In this document: positions 8,855-17,096 of the stretch, piece by piece
Layout of the letters: every line of letters starts with the position of its first letter
How positions within the stretch are numbered: position 1 is the stretch's first letter
Origin: Salinicoccus halodurans
GTDB lineage: Bacteria; Bacillota; Bacilli; Staphylococcales; Salinicoccaceae
Direction: 5' to 3'
Length of the DNA: 64,000 nt
NCBI RefSeq assembly: GCF_900114445.1
Contig: NZ_FOTB01000003.1
Coordinates: 337,896-401,895, forward strand
Notes under the pieces: generated by a model
What the model was told of the DNA's origin: nothing
What the model saw: only the letters and a program-made list of their open reading frames with translations
The model's database searches: none
Position numbers and translations under genes: made by a program

Positions 8855-10726
8855 ATGGGTTTCAATTTATCAACCAACAGGAATTTTTCGGCAGGGGTTG
8901 TCATTGCATCTGTTATTTTTGCACTGGCCATTTCCCTGTTTTACAGTCCGCTGGTTCACGCGGCAGGCGGAGGAGGACCGACCGGTTCCGCCGGAGATCC
9001 GGCAGAAAGTACAGAGGAAAATGATGCAGAGGAATTCGATCCTGTCCTGACAGAAACAAAGCCTGAAGTGGCGGATGTAGAACCTAATAATCTGCCCAAC
9101 CGTATCATGACTACATTCAATGGCGATACTTCAAGTGAAATGGGTTTCAGCTGGTACACCACTGATCATTTCAAAGATTCCAAAGTATGGATTTCCAAAT
9201 CCGGGAATTTCGATGATACTTTACAGTTCGAAGCAGAGGCAAAAGAGGTTACTTCGAGCTACGGGGAACGCGATGAGAACGGTAACTACATATTTGCAGA
9301 AGTGAAGGAAGATGAGGAAGGGGAAGCGGTTGAAGATGAGAACGGCGAACCTGTAATCAACGGCTACTACACGGATCGACAGGCACATGGTGATGAATGG
9401 ATGTCCGGTGATTACGGACATATCGAACTCACTGATGTAACCGAATATTCCTATAAGGCGAAGGCGACCGGCCTTGAACCCAATACGACCTACTATTACC
9501 AGGTAGGCAGTGGATCAGGTAAGGTAAGTGAGTTTGGCAAGTTCAAAACTTCCGGTGAAAATGGGGATCCATTCAAATTTGTGCATTACACAGATACCCA
9601 AAATGCATTTTGGAATGAAAATGTACGAAACGAAGCGGCATTCGGTGCAGATACCTTAAAAAGAGCGCTCGAAACAGCAGGAGATGCCGATTTTGCACTG
9701 CACACGGGAGATATAGTTGAAGTGGCAGAAGTGGAAGATGAGTGGGTGGATCTATACGAGCAGTCCCGTCCGTACTTCATGCAGACAGCGATGGCTGTTG
9801 CTCCGGGCAACCATGATGAGTACGCACTCAACTACGGAGATGAACCGCTTACAGAAAAATTCAATGAGCATGTCAACGTACCTGTAACGAATGAAGCAGT
9901 GTCTGGAGGATCCTACTACTCCTTCGATTACAACGGTGTTCATTTTGTAACCCTTAACACTAATGACAATAAGGAATCTGAAGATAATCCGGATGGGAAA
10001 GCCATCGGGGAAGAGCAGATGAAATGGATCAGTGAAGATGTGAAGAAGGCACGTGAAAATGGTGCAGAGTGGATTGTGCTGAACTATCATAAGCCGCTGT
10101 ACTCCAAATCCTATCATTCACTGCAGGATGAAGATGTCCAGAAAGTAAGGGAAGAGCTGACAGCATTGATAGACGAACTGGATATTGATCTGGCATTGCA
10201 GGGGCATGACCATGTCATTTCAAGAACGCATTCGCTGACTCATGTTCCGACTGAGGAAAACTTCTCGAATGCTGAAGTTGAAGATGTAAAAACACATGTC
10301 GGACAAAATGGTGTGGAATATATGGAGAATCCTGACGGTACGGTATATGTGCTGCCGAATACCGGCGGAACAAAGGAATATGATGATGTTTATTCGAAAG
10401 GGCTGGAACATCTTCATGAAGTGAGACCGGATTTGGATTGGATGACCCAGGAAGATCTCGACCACTATAACAGTCTGTTTGGTTTCGGCAGCCAGCCGCA
10501 GGAAACAGATGCCTTTGCGGAATCCCATTCCAATAACAGAGACTCCTCTACTCAGAACTTCGCAGTATATGAAGTTGTTGATGATGAAATGATTGTACGC
10601 ATGTATCAGATCAGCGGCGAACTTCTTGAAGGAGAACCTCGTAAAGTGGAGCTGATTGATGAATTCGGTATTCATAAAGATGCCAAAGACCAGGAAGTGG
10701 AAGAAACAGAAGATGAGGCAGCGTAA
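8855..10726 (+). CDS. Secreted purple-acid-phosphatase-like metallophosphoesterase
   Basis: 623 aa from ATG 8855, chosen because GGGAGG lies 9 bases before it and a signal peptide follows (FSAGVVIASVIFALAISLFY then SPLVHA, cleavage after AHA-like site). An N-terminal fibronectin-like domain (NRIMTTFNGDTSSEMGFSWYT ... YKAKATGLEPNTTYYYQVG) precedes a calcineurin-type catalytic domain with all metal motifs: D in HYTDTQ, GD in HTGDIVE, GNHDE, H in NYHKPLY, and GHDH. It most likely releases phosphate from organic esters outside the cell. There is no LPXTG anchor or lipobox. The mature protein is very rich in Asp/Glu, including an acidic tail, consistent with salty surroundings. The gene stands alone, with its own terminator. 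Confidence 0.85.
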   Translation: MGFNLSTNRNFSAGVVIASVIFALAISLFYSPLVHAAGGGGPTGSAGDPAESTEENDAEEFDPVLTETKPEVADVEPNNLPNRIMTTFNGDTSSEMGFSWYTTDHFKDSKVWISKSGNFDDTLQFEAEAKEVTSSYGERDENGNYIFAEVKEDEEGEAVEDENGEPVINGYYTDRQAHGDEWMSGDYGHIELTDVTEYSYKAKATGLEPNTTYYYQVGSGSGKVSEFGKFKTSGENGDPFKFVHYTDTQNAFWNENVRNEAAFGADTLKRALETAGDADFALHTGDIVEVAEVEDEWVDLYEQSRPYFMQTAMAVAPGNHDEYALNYGDEPLTEKFNEHVNVPVTNEAVSGGSYYSFDYNGVHFVTLNTNDNKESEDNPDGKAIGEEQMKWISEDVKKARENGAEWIVLNYHKPLYSKSYHSLQDEDVQKVREELTALIDELDIDLALQGHDHVISRTHSLTHVPTEENFSNAEVEDVKTHVGQNGVEYMENPDGTVYVLPNTGGTKEYDDVYSKGLEHLHEVRPDLDWMTQEDLDHYNSLFGFGSQPQETDAFAESHSNNRDSSTQNFAVYEVVDDEMIVRMYQISGELLEGEPRKVELIDEFGIHKDAKDQEVEETEDEAA

Positions 10727-10738
10727 TTTACTGCCGGG

Positions 10739-10767
10739 GAGACTGGTTATCCAGTCTTCTTTTTTTG
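10739..10767 (+). terminator. Terminator of the phosphatase gene
   Basis: AGACTGG-TTAT-CCAGTCT stem (7 bp, extendable by a wobble pair) followed by TCTTTTTTT. Confidence 0.85.
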
Positions 10768-10851
10768 AGTAGTTAATATTATTTAATTTTATCGAAAAAA
10801 TGTATAATGTAACCGTGTTGAGTTAAGCATTTTGAAGAAGGGGATGTCGTA

Positions 10852-11289
10852 ATGTTCAATGCAGTGCAGTATTTCAATTTTTCCGATGCGCTGGGAGCAC
10901 TGGAATTTTACGAAAAGAACTTTGGTGCAAAAGTGACCGGCAAATCGATGGCAGATGATGATATGTTCAGGGATTCTCTGCAGCAGATGGGAATGACGGA
11001 AGAAGAAGCAAAGACATTTGTGATGAATGCGGAATTTGAGATCCTCGGTCAGCATTTCATGGCGAGTTCGACATGGAAGCAGAAAGAAATCGATAATGAA
11101 GGCGCGAGTATCTGTTTCACTTTTGACAGTAAAGATGAGACAGCGGCTAAAAAAGCGAAAGATTTTTATGAGCAGGCGGTTGCAGCCGGATGCAAAGTGG
11201 ATATGGAACTTGGTCCAACTGAATGGACGGAACTGTTCGCAAGCCTCAGGGATCCATATGGCGTAACCTGGATGCTGAGTGCGGAATAA
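10852..11289 (+). CDS. VOC/glyoxalase fold protein, PhnB-like
   Basis: 145 aa. The start MFNAVQYFNFSDALGALEFYEKNFGAK and end LRDPYGVTWML are the two ends of the PhnB-type (3-demethylubiquinone-like, YjdN) vicinal-oxygen-chelate fold. Members have varied or unknown functions; the substrate cannot be told here. GAAGGGG precedes the ATG. A TATAAT at 10803-10808 is a likely -10 box. Not linked to neighbours. Confidence 0.75.
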   Translation: MFNAVQYFNFSDALGALEFYEKNFGAKVTGKSMADDDMFRDSLQQMGMTEEEAKTFVMNAEFEILGQHFMASSTWKQKEIDNEGASICFTFDSKDETAAKKAKDFYEQAVAAGCKVDMELGPTEWTELFASLRDPYGVTWMLSAE

Positions 11290-11303
11290 TGCAGAAAGAG
11301 TTT

Positions 11304-11341
11304 AGAAGGCAGTGTCTTCCGGAAGGGATGCACTGCCTTCT
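11304..11341. terminator. Shared terminator of VOC gene and MFS gene
   Basis: 11-bp stem AGAAGGCAGTG / CACTGCCTTCT with a 16-base loop between two convergent genes. T runs are poor on both sides, so efficiency is uncertain. Confidence 0.6.
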
Positions 11342-11347
11342 TGTATA

Positions 11348-12523
11348 CTAATTCATTTCAAATAAACTTTTATCTTCCACTCTGCCGGCAATAATCATGG
11401 AAAACATTCCGAAAAATATCATGGCTGCCGCGACAAAAGTGATGTGTGTATAACTAAAATCCATATTCAGCAATGCGCTGCCCAGTGTGGCACCGATTGA
11501 ATTTGCCAGATTGAACACGGAAGCGGCGAGTGTTCCTGATAATGCGGGTGCTTCTTTTGCAGCAAATATAATTTTTGAATTCAGGATCGGTGTGGTTCCG
11601 AAAGTGCCCATGCCGAACAGCAGACTGGCCGCATAAGCCAGTACAGGCATCTGAAGCATAAAGGTGAAGATGAACAGTACGATTCCAAGGGCTCCCATTG
11701 TCATAATGATTCTTGAGGTGAGCAGGCTCGGCTGTACCGTGCCCGCTGTAAAGTTTCCGGCAACTGCTCCAAGGCCGAACAGAAACATGCTGATGGTAAT
11801 GCCGGCAGTGCCAAATCCGGTGATTTGTCTGAGCATCGGTTCCATGAATGTATAAGCGGTAAATACACCTGAGAAGCCGAAGACAATGACAAAGATGGTC
11901 ATCAGTACATTTTTATTCTTAATGACACTGAGTTCTTTCGAGATTTTGGGTATATCTTTCGGACGATAATTCGGTGTCGTGAGAATGATTCCTATTAAAG
12001 TTGTCAGTCCGAGCACTGCAATAATCCAGAATACGAGTCTCCAGTCCAGCGCAGCTCCGACAAATGAACCGAAAGGGACGCCGAGCATGATGGCAATCGT
12101 AAGACCGCCGTTGACAGCGGCGATGCTGGCTGTTTTCTTATGCGGAGGTGAGATGGCCATTGCAAGACTCATTGTCAATCCAAAGAACGGAGCATGCATT
12201 GAAGCCGAAAGTAACCTGGAAAATAGCAGGACTTCGAAATTGGGTGCAGTAGCGGCGACGATGTTACTGATAAGAAAGATTGAAACAAGTATGATCAATA
12301 AAAGTTTTGGTGAAAATTTTAATGTGGCAAGCCGTACAATCGGACCGAAGATTGTTACGCTGATTGCGTAGACGCTTAAAAGCAGGCCGGTAGTGGCTAT
12401 TGCTACATCCAGATCTGCTGCAAATTGTGTGAGCAGTCCCGTAACGACATATTCTGTCATTCCTATAGCGAAAGTACCCACCATAAATACAGCGATTATA
12501 ATATTCCTTGAAGGGTTGAACAT
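11348..12523 (-). CDS. MFS drug/metabolite exporter (DHA1, AraJ/PbuE-like)
   Basis: 391 aa, 12 predicted helices. NIIIAVFMVGTFAIGMTEYVVTGLL at the start is typical of the DHA1 group that includes AraJ, YdhP and the purine exporter PbuE, followed by motif A-like LATLKFSPKLLL. AAAGGAG sits before ATG 12523. Predicted proton-driven efflux; substrate unknown. Its promoter overlaps a palindromic operator (see 12583-12596). Confidence 0.8.
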   Translation of the reverse strand: MFNPSRNIIIAVFMVGTFAIGMTEYVVTGLLTQFAADLDVAIATTGLLLSVYAISVTIFGPIVRLATLKFSPKLLLIILVSIFLISNIVAATAPNFEVLLFSRLLSASMHAPFFGLTMSLAMAISPPHKKTASIAAVNGGLTIAIMLGVPFGSFVGAALDWRLVFWIIAVLGLTTLIGIILTTPNYRPKDIPKISKELSVIKNKNVLMTIFVIVFGFSGVFTAYTFMEPMLRQITGFGTAGITISMFLFGLGAVAGNFTAGTVQPSLLTSRIIMTMGALGIVLFIFTFMLQMPVLAYAASLLFGMGTFGTTPILNSKIIFAAKEAPALSGTLAASVFNLANSIGATLGSALLNMDFSYTHITFVAAAMIFFGMFSMIIAGRVEDKSLFEMN

Positions 12524-12560
12524 AGAGGACTCCTTTCACTCTTTGCAAATATAGAAAGCA

Positions 12561-12589
12561 ATACTATTACATATGAAGTGGATTGTCTA
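12561..12589 (-). promoter_or_regulatory. Promoter of the minus-strand MFS gene
   Basis: Minus strand: TAGACA (12589-12584), 17 bases, TAGTAT (12566-12561). The -35 box lies inside the palindrome at 12583-12596. Confidence 0.5.
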
Positions 12590-12596
12590 TAGACAA
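12583..12596. promoter_or_regulatory. Perfect palindrome TTGTCTATAGACAA, likely operator
   Basis: A 14-bp perfect inverted repeat covering the -35 box of the minus-strand MFS gene, in the divergent region between two MFS genes. The TTGT-N6-ACAA shape is common for MarR-type repressors. No regulator gene lies next to it. Confidence 0.55.
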
Positions 12597-12764
12597 AACC
12601 GGATTACGGAAGAATGACAATGTACATTCAAATGAAAACGTATTATCAGTTGAAAAATTATAATAAATTGAATTATTTAGAAAATTTAATTGCCAGACAC
12701 TTGAATCAGTGCTTTAATTATTAATTAAACACATGGGGAAATACAATAAAAGAAGGTAGCGTCT

Positions 12765-14003
12765 ATGGGTGAAAACATCCGCATGGCTGCGAGCCTGTAT
12801 ATCAACTACATCCTGCTCGGGATGATTAATCTTATCATTGCTTTACATATGGGATTTTTGACTGTGCAATTCGATACTGATGCAGCTGCCATCAGTATGC
12901 TGATATCCGCGATAGGGATCGGCAAATTATTCGGTTTGTCATTTGCCGGTAAACTATCGGATTCCTTGGGGAGAAAACCGATGGTGATCACCGCCGGCAT
13001 ACTGTATGTAATATTTTTGATCGCGGTGCCATTTTCACCAACATATGGCATTGCGTTCGCATTCGCACTATTGGCGGGGATGGGGAATTCCATCCTCGAT
13101 ACAAGTACATATCCTGCACTGATCGAAGGCTTTCCGAAACGGGCCAGTTCTGCAACAGTACTGGTTAAGGCCTTCATGTCAATTGGGGCGACAATCCTGC
13201 CTTTGATGATTACATTCTTTATCGCAAAAGAGCTGTTTTACGGATATACATTCTTTATAATGGCATTCGTATTTCTCATCAATGCAGTCCATTTGACCAC
13301 AGTCAAGTTTCCGAAGGCGAATATGGTCGTGGTTGAGCCGGGGACTGATAATAATGGAGAGAATAAAAAGAAAGCAGAACCTCATTTTGCAGTGAAGCCC
13401 AGGTTTTGGAGGGAGGGCGTTACTGTAATTTTCATTGGATTCACCTCCGTGTCCCTGTTCATGATCATTCAAACATGGATGGCAACCTTTGCAGAGGAAA
13501 TTATCGGTATGGATGAATCGACAGCAATCAATCTGCTGAGTTATTACAGCTTCGGAGGATTCATTACTGTAATTCTGCTCGCCACAATGCTGGATAGAGT
13601 TTTCAGACCGGTAACAATCCTGATACTGTATCCGCTGATAGCGATTGCAGCACTATCTGCGCTGCTCTTCGTAACGAATTACTATGTACTGGTAGTCATC
13701 GCATTCATACTTGGTTTATGTACATCGGGATTGTTCCAGCTTGCAGTCACTCTGATGGCGGAATTCTTCCCGGGAAGAAAAGGGACGAGTACGGCCTTTG
13801 TAACACTGTCTTCCAGTATTGCATTCATAGTGATTCCTTCGCTGACCGGTCTGATCAACAGACATATTGGAGTGACCTATATATTCCTGTTCGAAATCGC
13901 AGTGGCTGTAGTTGCAATGGCACTCGCAGTATTCGTATCCGTCAGGTACAGGAAGATATTCAATATTACTACCCGTAAAAGGGTGTTGTGGAGAAATCCT
14001 TAA
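12765..14003 (+). CDS. MFS transporter, unassigned substrate
   Basis: 412 aa with 12 predicted helices and a charged central loop (about residues 190-210, GTDNNGENKKKAEPH). The loop between helices 2 and 3, GKLSDSLGRKPM, is a good MFS motif A. The closest general class is a sugar/drug DHA1 type; no substrate motif is recognisable. It is divergent from the previous exporter and has its own terminator. GAAGG precedes the ATG. Confidence 0.75.
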   Translation: MGENIRMAASLYINYILLGMINLIIALHMGFLTVQFDTDAAAISMLISAIGIGKLFGLSFAGKLSDSLGRKPMVITAGILYVIFLIAVPFSPTYGIAFAFALLAGMGNSILDTSTYPALIEGFPKRASSATVLVKAFMSIGATILPLMITFFIAKELFYGYTFFIMAFVFLINAVHLTTVKFPKANMVVVEPGTDNNGENKKKAEPHFAVKPRFWREGVTVIFIGFTSVSLFMIIQTWMATFAEEIIGMDESTAINLLSYYSFGGFITVILLATMLDRVFRPVTILILYPLIAIAALSALLFVTNYYVLVVIAFILGLCTSGLFQLAVTLMAEFFPGRKGTSTAFVTLSSSIAFIVIPSLTGLINRHIGVTYIFLFEIAVAVVAMALAVFVSVRYRKIFNITTRKRVLWRNP

Positions 14004-14080
14004 AGTGCTTCCATTCTCCTGTACTGGATGATTATCAGGGACCGTCAATAATTATGTGTAAATAAATGCTTTGGAATGAT

Positions 14081-14124
14081 GATAAAACAGGGCCGGTCTG
14101 ATCGCAGACCGGCCCTGTTTTATC
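14081..14124. terminator. Very strong bidirectional terminator
   Basis: 20-bp perfect stem (14081-14100 with 14105-14124) around an ATCG loop; GATAAAACAGGG on one side gives A/T tails in both directions. It reaches into the stop region of the convergent ctaG-like gene. Confidence 0.9.
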
Positions 14125-14926
14125 AGGAAATATGATATGACTGAGAAGATCTGTCTCTTTTTGTTGCTGACGCCCTGTACCACTGATGACAAAGGATGAT
14201 GATCAGACAAAAATCTATGAGATCCCCGCCGTAATACATTAATAAAGCACCTGTTTCACCTTCCTGGCGGGAGACGCTCTGTGGCGGTTCAGCATAAATG
14301 AGCTTGGAAAGGATCTTATGGAAACCGAGGGCAAGGATAAGAATCACTGACCGGTACATAAAGCTGTAACGGTGGGGAGTCAGATCAATATAGACCACCG
14401 ATATTGTGAACAGATAGCCGGCCAGCAATACATGAAGGTGTACAAGAGCAAACAGCCACAGGGATGAATGCATCATTGTAAACAGATCGGTTTTATAAAT
14501 CAGGTACAATCCGCCAATATTCAGGACGGATGCGATCAGTGGATTGCTGATGAATTGACCGTAGCGGCTATTCAAAACTCTGCTCAATCTTCTGGCGGCA
14601 GACACATTTAATGTACGCATGAGGAGGGTCATCGGTTTGCTGAAAACCAGCAAAAGAGGGGCGAGCATACCCAGTAACAGATGACCGGCCATATGAGCCG
14701 TGAAATTTTCATGTGACATTTCAAAGAGTGGTCCCGTTAGGGCCGCAGTGGCAGCGCTGATTCCCGAAAACCAGAAAATATAGCGGGAATACGGCCATTT
14801 CCTATGTTTCTTATTAGAGAGAAAAATGGCAGATGGATAGAGCAGCAAAGCCCCTGCACCGAGCAGTAGTATAATAGTTTCAAAAACTGCAAAATTGACA
14901 GGCGCCATAGCGTGTGCATGCATCAC
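14123..14926 (-). CDS. CtaG-type cytochrome c oxidase assembly membrane protein
   Basis: 267 aa, about seven hydrophobic helices, with the conserved His residues of the caa3_CtaG family (FTAHMAGHLLLGMLAPLLLVFSKP; LFALVHLHVLLAGYLFTISV; DLTPHRYSFMYR; FHKILSKLIYAEPP; MYYGGDLIDFCLIIILCHQWY). In Bacillus, CtaG is needed for active caa3 oxidase, probably in copper handling. Here it pairs with a DUF2243 gene that begins just upstream (4 bases apart), a pairing often seen away from the oxidase genes, so its exact role in this organism is inferred only. Confidence 0.8.
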   Translation of the reverse strand: MMHAHAMAPVNFAVFETIILLLGAGALLLYPSAIFLSNKKHRKWPYSRYIFWFSGISAATAALTGPLFEMSHENFTAHMAGHLLLGMLAPLLLVFSKPMTLLMRTLNVSAARRLSRVLNSRYGQFISNPLIASVLNIGGLYLIYKTDLFTMMHSSLWLFALVHLHVLLAGYLFTISVVYIDLTPHRYSFMYRSVILILALGFHKILSKLIYAEPPQSVSRQEGETGALLMYYGGDLIDFCLIIILCHQWYRASATKRDRSSQSYHIS

Positions 14927-14930
14927 TGCA

Positions 14931-15398
14931 TCACTCCTCGGCCTGTCGATGCTTCGACTTTATTAATAAAAGGATTCCCGACGTGAGTAAAATGAATCCG
15001 GCTGTATTCCATGCCAGGTCGTACGGTAGTATTTCGACAGTGTAACGAACCTGATGGATACGGAGCAGTTTATGATTAATGAGGCCGTCGAACAGCTGGA
15101 AACTGCCAGTGCCAATCAGGACAGAAGCAATCCACTTCAACATGTGGACGGTATGTTTCCGTCGTAAATCTGCATACATGAACAACCCGCCAACTACAGC
15201 AAACAAAGCAAAAGCATTGAGAATACCATCGGAGAATATCCCGACCTGTGTAGTGGAGTCATCATAGAAGTGATGCCACTGGAGCAATTGATGAAAGATG
15301 ATTTCGTCGATAAGTGCCATAAGTCCAATGCCAAAAAGAACACCGGACCAAACGTTTCTTGCAGAATAGGAATGATTTGAAAAACGATTTCCGGTCAT
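14931..15398 (-). CDS. DUF2243 membrane protein
   Basis: 155 aa with four predicted helices and the family hallmark GIGLMALIDEIIFHQLLQWHHFYD, then SDGILNAFALFAVVGGLFMYAD and LFDGLINHKLLRIHQVRY with paired His. Function unknown; it is normally co-transcribed with a CtaG-like gene, as here (gap of 4 bases). The His-rich membrane pattern hints at metal or haem binding (inference). Confidence 0.8.
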   Translation of the reverse strand: MTGNRFSNHSYSARNVWSGVLFGIGLMALIDEIIFHQLLQWHHFYDDSTTQVGIFSDGILNAFALFAVVGGLFMYADLRRKHTVHMLKWIASVLIGTGSFQLFDGLINHKLLRIHQVRYTVEILPYDLAWNTAGFILLTSGILLLIKSKHRQAEE

Positions 15399-15555
15399 TG
15401 CTTCATCTCCCCCTGCATAACATGTAAAGTTATTTTAGATTACCCTGACTGATCAGAGGTTAAAAGTGAAATCAGGCAGTGTTTTTCAGTTATTGACCAT
15501 AATATGTTATAACAGGGCTACATAAGTTTTAAATATGGTGTAAAGGGATGATGAT

Positions 15556-15837
15556 GTGGTTAAGGAAATGAAACTCAATGATCAGACGATTGAATTAACC
15601 AGTTTTGAAGAGGAAGAAAAAAATGGCCGACTGGTCATTTCTGTGAAGTTTAATGTGACAAGTGAAGAATATCATGATGTGACCACACTTTTATATGAAG
15701 AGAAATTCGATATCATCGTACCGGAAAAAGATATGAAATTTAAAGGTGTCATCACAAACTATTTAACATCCCTGGATAATCTGTATGAAGAAAATCAGGT
15801 GGGCGAATATCAGGTGACATTTACTGAAATTGAATAA
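15556..15837 (+). CDS. DUF3219 (YkvR-like) protein
   Basis: 93 aa, soluble beta-rich, matching the Bacillus YkvR family (LNDQTIELTSFEEE, FNVTSEEYHDVTTLLYE, FDIIVPEKDMKFKG, NYLTSLDNLYE). Function unknown. AAAGGG at 15542-15547 supports the GTG start; an ATG 12 bases later is possible. The luciferase-like gene starts 11 bases after its stop, so the two are probably co-transcribed. An extended -10 (TGT-TATAAC at 15505-15513) lies upstream. Confidence 0.75.
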   Translation: MVKEMKLNDQTIELTSFEEEEKNGRLVISVKFNVTSEEYHDVTTLLYEEKFDIIVPEKDMKFKGVITNYLTSLDNLYEENQVGEYQVTFTEIE

Positions 15838-15848
15838 TTGGAGATTTT

Positions 15849-16841
15849 ATGATGAAATTAAGTATATTAGACCAGTCCCCCATTTCAGATGATCAGACGC
15901 CTAAAGATGCTCTGGAATCTACAATGAGACTGGCGCAGACGGCTGAGGCATTTGGTTATACAAGATTTTGGGTTGCAGAGCATCACGGGCTTCCGGGCCT
16001 GGCATCGAGCGTGCCTGAAGTGCTTCTGAGCTATATCGGTGCCAATACGAACAGGATCAGAATCGGTTCCGGGGCTGTATTGCTGCCGTACTATAAACCA
16101 TTTAAAGTTGCAGAAACTTATAATATGCTCGGAACTTTATTCCCGGGCCGGGTGGATATAGGAGTAGGCAGGGCACCCGGCGGTCCTGCAGAAGTTTCTG
16201 CTGCGCTGTCCGACAACTTCCTGCAAAGTGTATTTAAAATGCCGGATCTTCTTAAAGATCTAGTCAGGTATGTCGATGGCAAAGACACCAGAGTAGAAGC
16301 TGGGCCGATGCCGCCGGTGCGGCCTGAAATATGGATGCTCGGCACAAGCGAAAAGAGTGCCGGAGCAGCAGCGGAAAACGGACTCGCCTATACTTTCGGC
16401 CAATTCATGAGTGATGTGAAAGGAAAAGACATTGTCGGACAATACCGCAGAGCATTCAAACCGCGGTATGAAGGACAGAAGCCATATGTAATCATGACTT
16501 TATCGGTGATTTGTGCAGAAACAACAGAAAAGGCAGAGCAGCTTGCATACAGTTATCTCATCTGGCAGGTGAAAAAAGACAGCGGGGATAAATTTAAACA
16601 ACTGCCTGCTTTAGAAACTGCAGAATCGGCAACAGTAAGCCTGGATGAACAAAAGCAGATGGATGAGATGAAAAGCAATATGATCATCGGCAATCCGGAT
16701 GAAGTGAACAGTACACTGAAAAAAATTCATGAAGAAACAGAAGCGGACGAATTTATGATTGTGACCATTACACATTCACCGGAGGATAAACAAAATTCCT
16801 ATCATCTGATTGCTGAAAGTTTCGGGATTAATAATCCGTAA
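15849..16841 (+). CDS. Luciferase-like (LLM) flavin-dependent oxidoreductase
   Basis: 330 aa TIM-barrel protein of the bacterial-luciferase-like class: MKLSILDQSPIS at the start, RFWVAEHHGLPGLASSVPEVLLSYIGANTNRIRIGSGAVLLPYYKPFKVAE, and GRVDIGVGRAPGG are all family signatures. It would use FMNH2 or F420-like flavin to oxidise an unknown substrate. Start may be ATG 15852, which is better spaced from GGAG 15840-15843. Confidence 0.85.
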   Translation: MMKLSILDQSPISDDQTPKDALESTMRLAQTAEAFGYTRFWVAEHHGLPGLASSVPEVLLSYIGANTNRIRIGSGAVLLPYYKPFKVAETYNMLGTLFPGRVDIGVGRAPGGPAEVSAALSDNFLQSVFKMPDLLKDLVRYVDGKDTRVEAGPMPPVRPEIWMLGTSEKSAGAAAENGLAYTFGQFMSDVKGKDIVGQYRRAFKPRYEGQKPYVIMTLSVICAETTEKAEQLAYSYLIWQVKKDSGDKFKQLPALETAESATVSLDEQKQMDEMKSNMIIGNPDEVNSTLKKIHEETEADEFMIVTITHSPEDKQNSYHLIAESFGINNP

Positions 16842-16843
16842 AT

Positions 16844-16904
16844 GGGATAATCCGATCTCTTTAACTTCTCGTGAAGTTAAAGAGGAATATTAGATGATTA
16901 TCCC
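16844..16904 (+). repeat. Nested inverted repeats (stem-loop inside a stem)
   Basis: Outer arms GGGATAAT (16844-16851) and ATTATCCC (16897-16904) enclose a perfect 12-bp stem (CTCTTTAACTTC at 16857-16868, loop TCGT, complement at 16873-16884). No T run follows the inner stem, so it is not a normal terminator. The inner right arm carries the AGAG part of a ribosome site for a short frame at 16894. Confidence 0.6.
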
Positions 16905-16983
16905 GCTGACGCCATTGATTCTGAAAAAACTCGACATCATCATTTTGGTTACTCCAGTCTTCCAGCTTGAAAAAAAGAAATAG
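16894..16983 (+). CDS. Possible 29-residue small protein
   Basis: ATG 16894 to TAG 16983 encodes a hydrophobic peptide with a lysine-rich end (MIIPLTPLILKKLDIIILV ... EKKK). AGAGGA at 16881-16886 is 7 bases before the ATG. The ribosome site is partly buried in the 12-bp stem, so translation could be controlled by folding. It ends 15 bases before a terminator. I recognise no family; it could also be chance coding. Confidence 0.3.
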   Translation: MIIPLTPLILKKLDIIILVTPVFQLEKKK

Positions 16984-16997
16984 AATATTGGTGTTTG

Positions 16998-17024
16998 AAC
17001 GGTCTCTTTCAGAGACCGTTTTTT
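16998..17024 (+). terminator. Intrinsic terminator
   Basis: 10-bp stem AACGGTCTCT-TTC-AGAGACCGTT followed by T residues to 17024. It closes the 15.5-17.0 kb transcript or a small RNA from 16844. Confidence 0.85.
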
Positions 17025-17027
17025 ACA

Positions 17028-17056
17028 TTGATTTTAAAAAAATAACGTGATACACT
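17028..17056 (+). promoter_or_regulatory. Promoter of the MFS-TetR operon
   Basis: TTGATT (17028-17033), 17 bases, TACACT (17051-17056) preceded by TGA (extended -10). Start of transcription near 17063, inside the operator. Confidence 0.65.
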
Positions 17057-17059
17057 TCT

Positions 17060-17081
17060 CCCTACCTACCGATAGGTAGGG
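17060..17081. promoter_or_regulatory. TetR-type operator palindrome
   Basis: Nine-base perfect arms CCCTACCTA and TAGGTAGGG around CCGA, covering the predicted transcription start. The size and the position fit the binding site of the TetR-family regulator encoded by the second gene, giving auto-repression. Confidence 0.75.
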
Positions 17082-17096
17082 TAAAAGAGAGGTAAT

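Noticed and set aside
12632..12645. cre-like TGAAAACGTATTAT upstream of an MFS gene
   Set aside because: Two mismatches at the conserved end (CA) and no recognisable promoter at a suitable distance.
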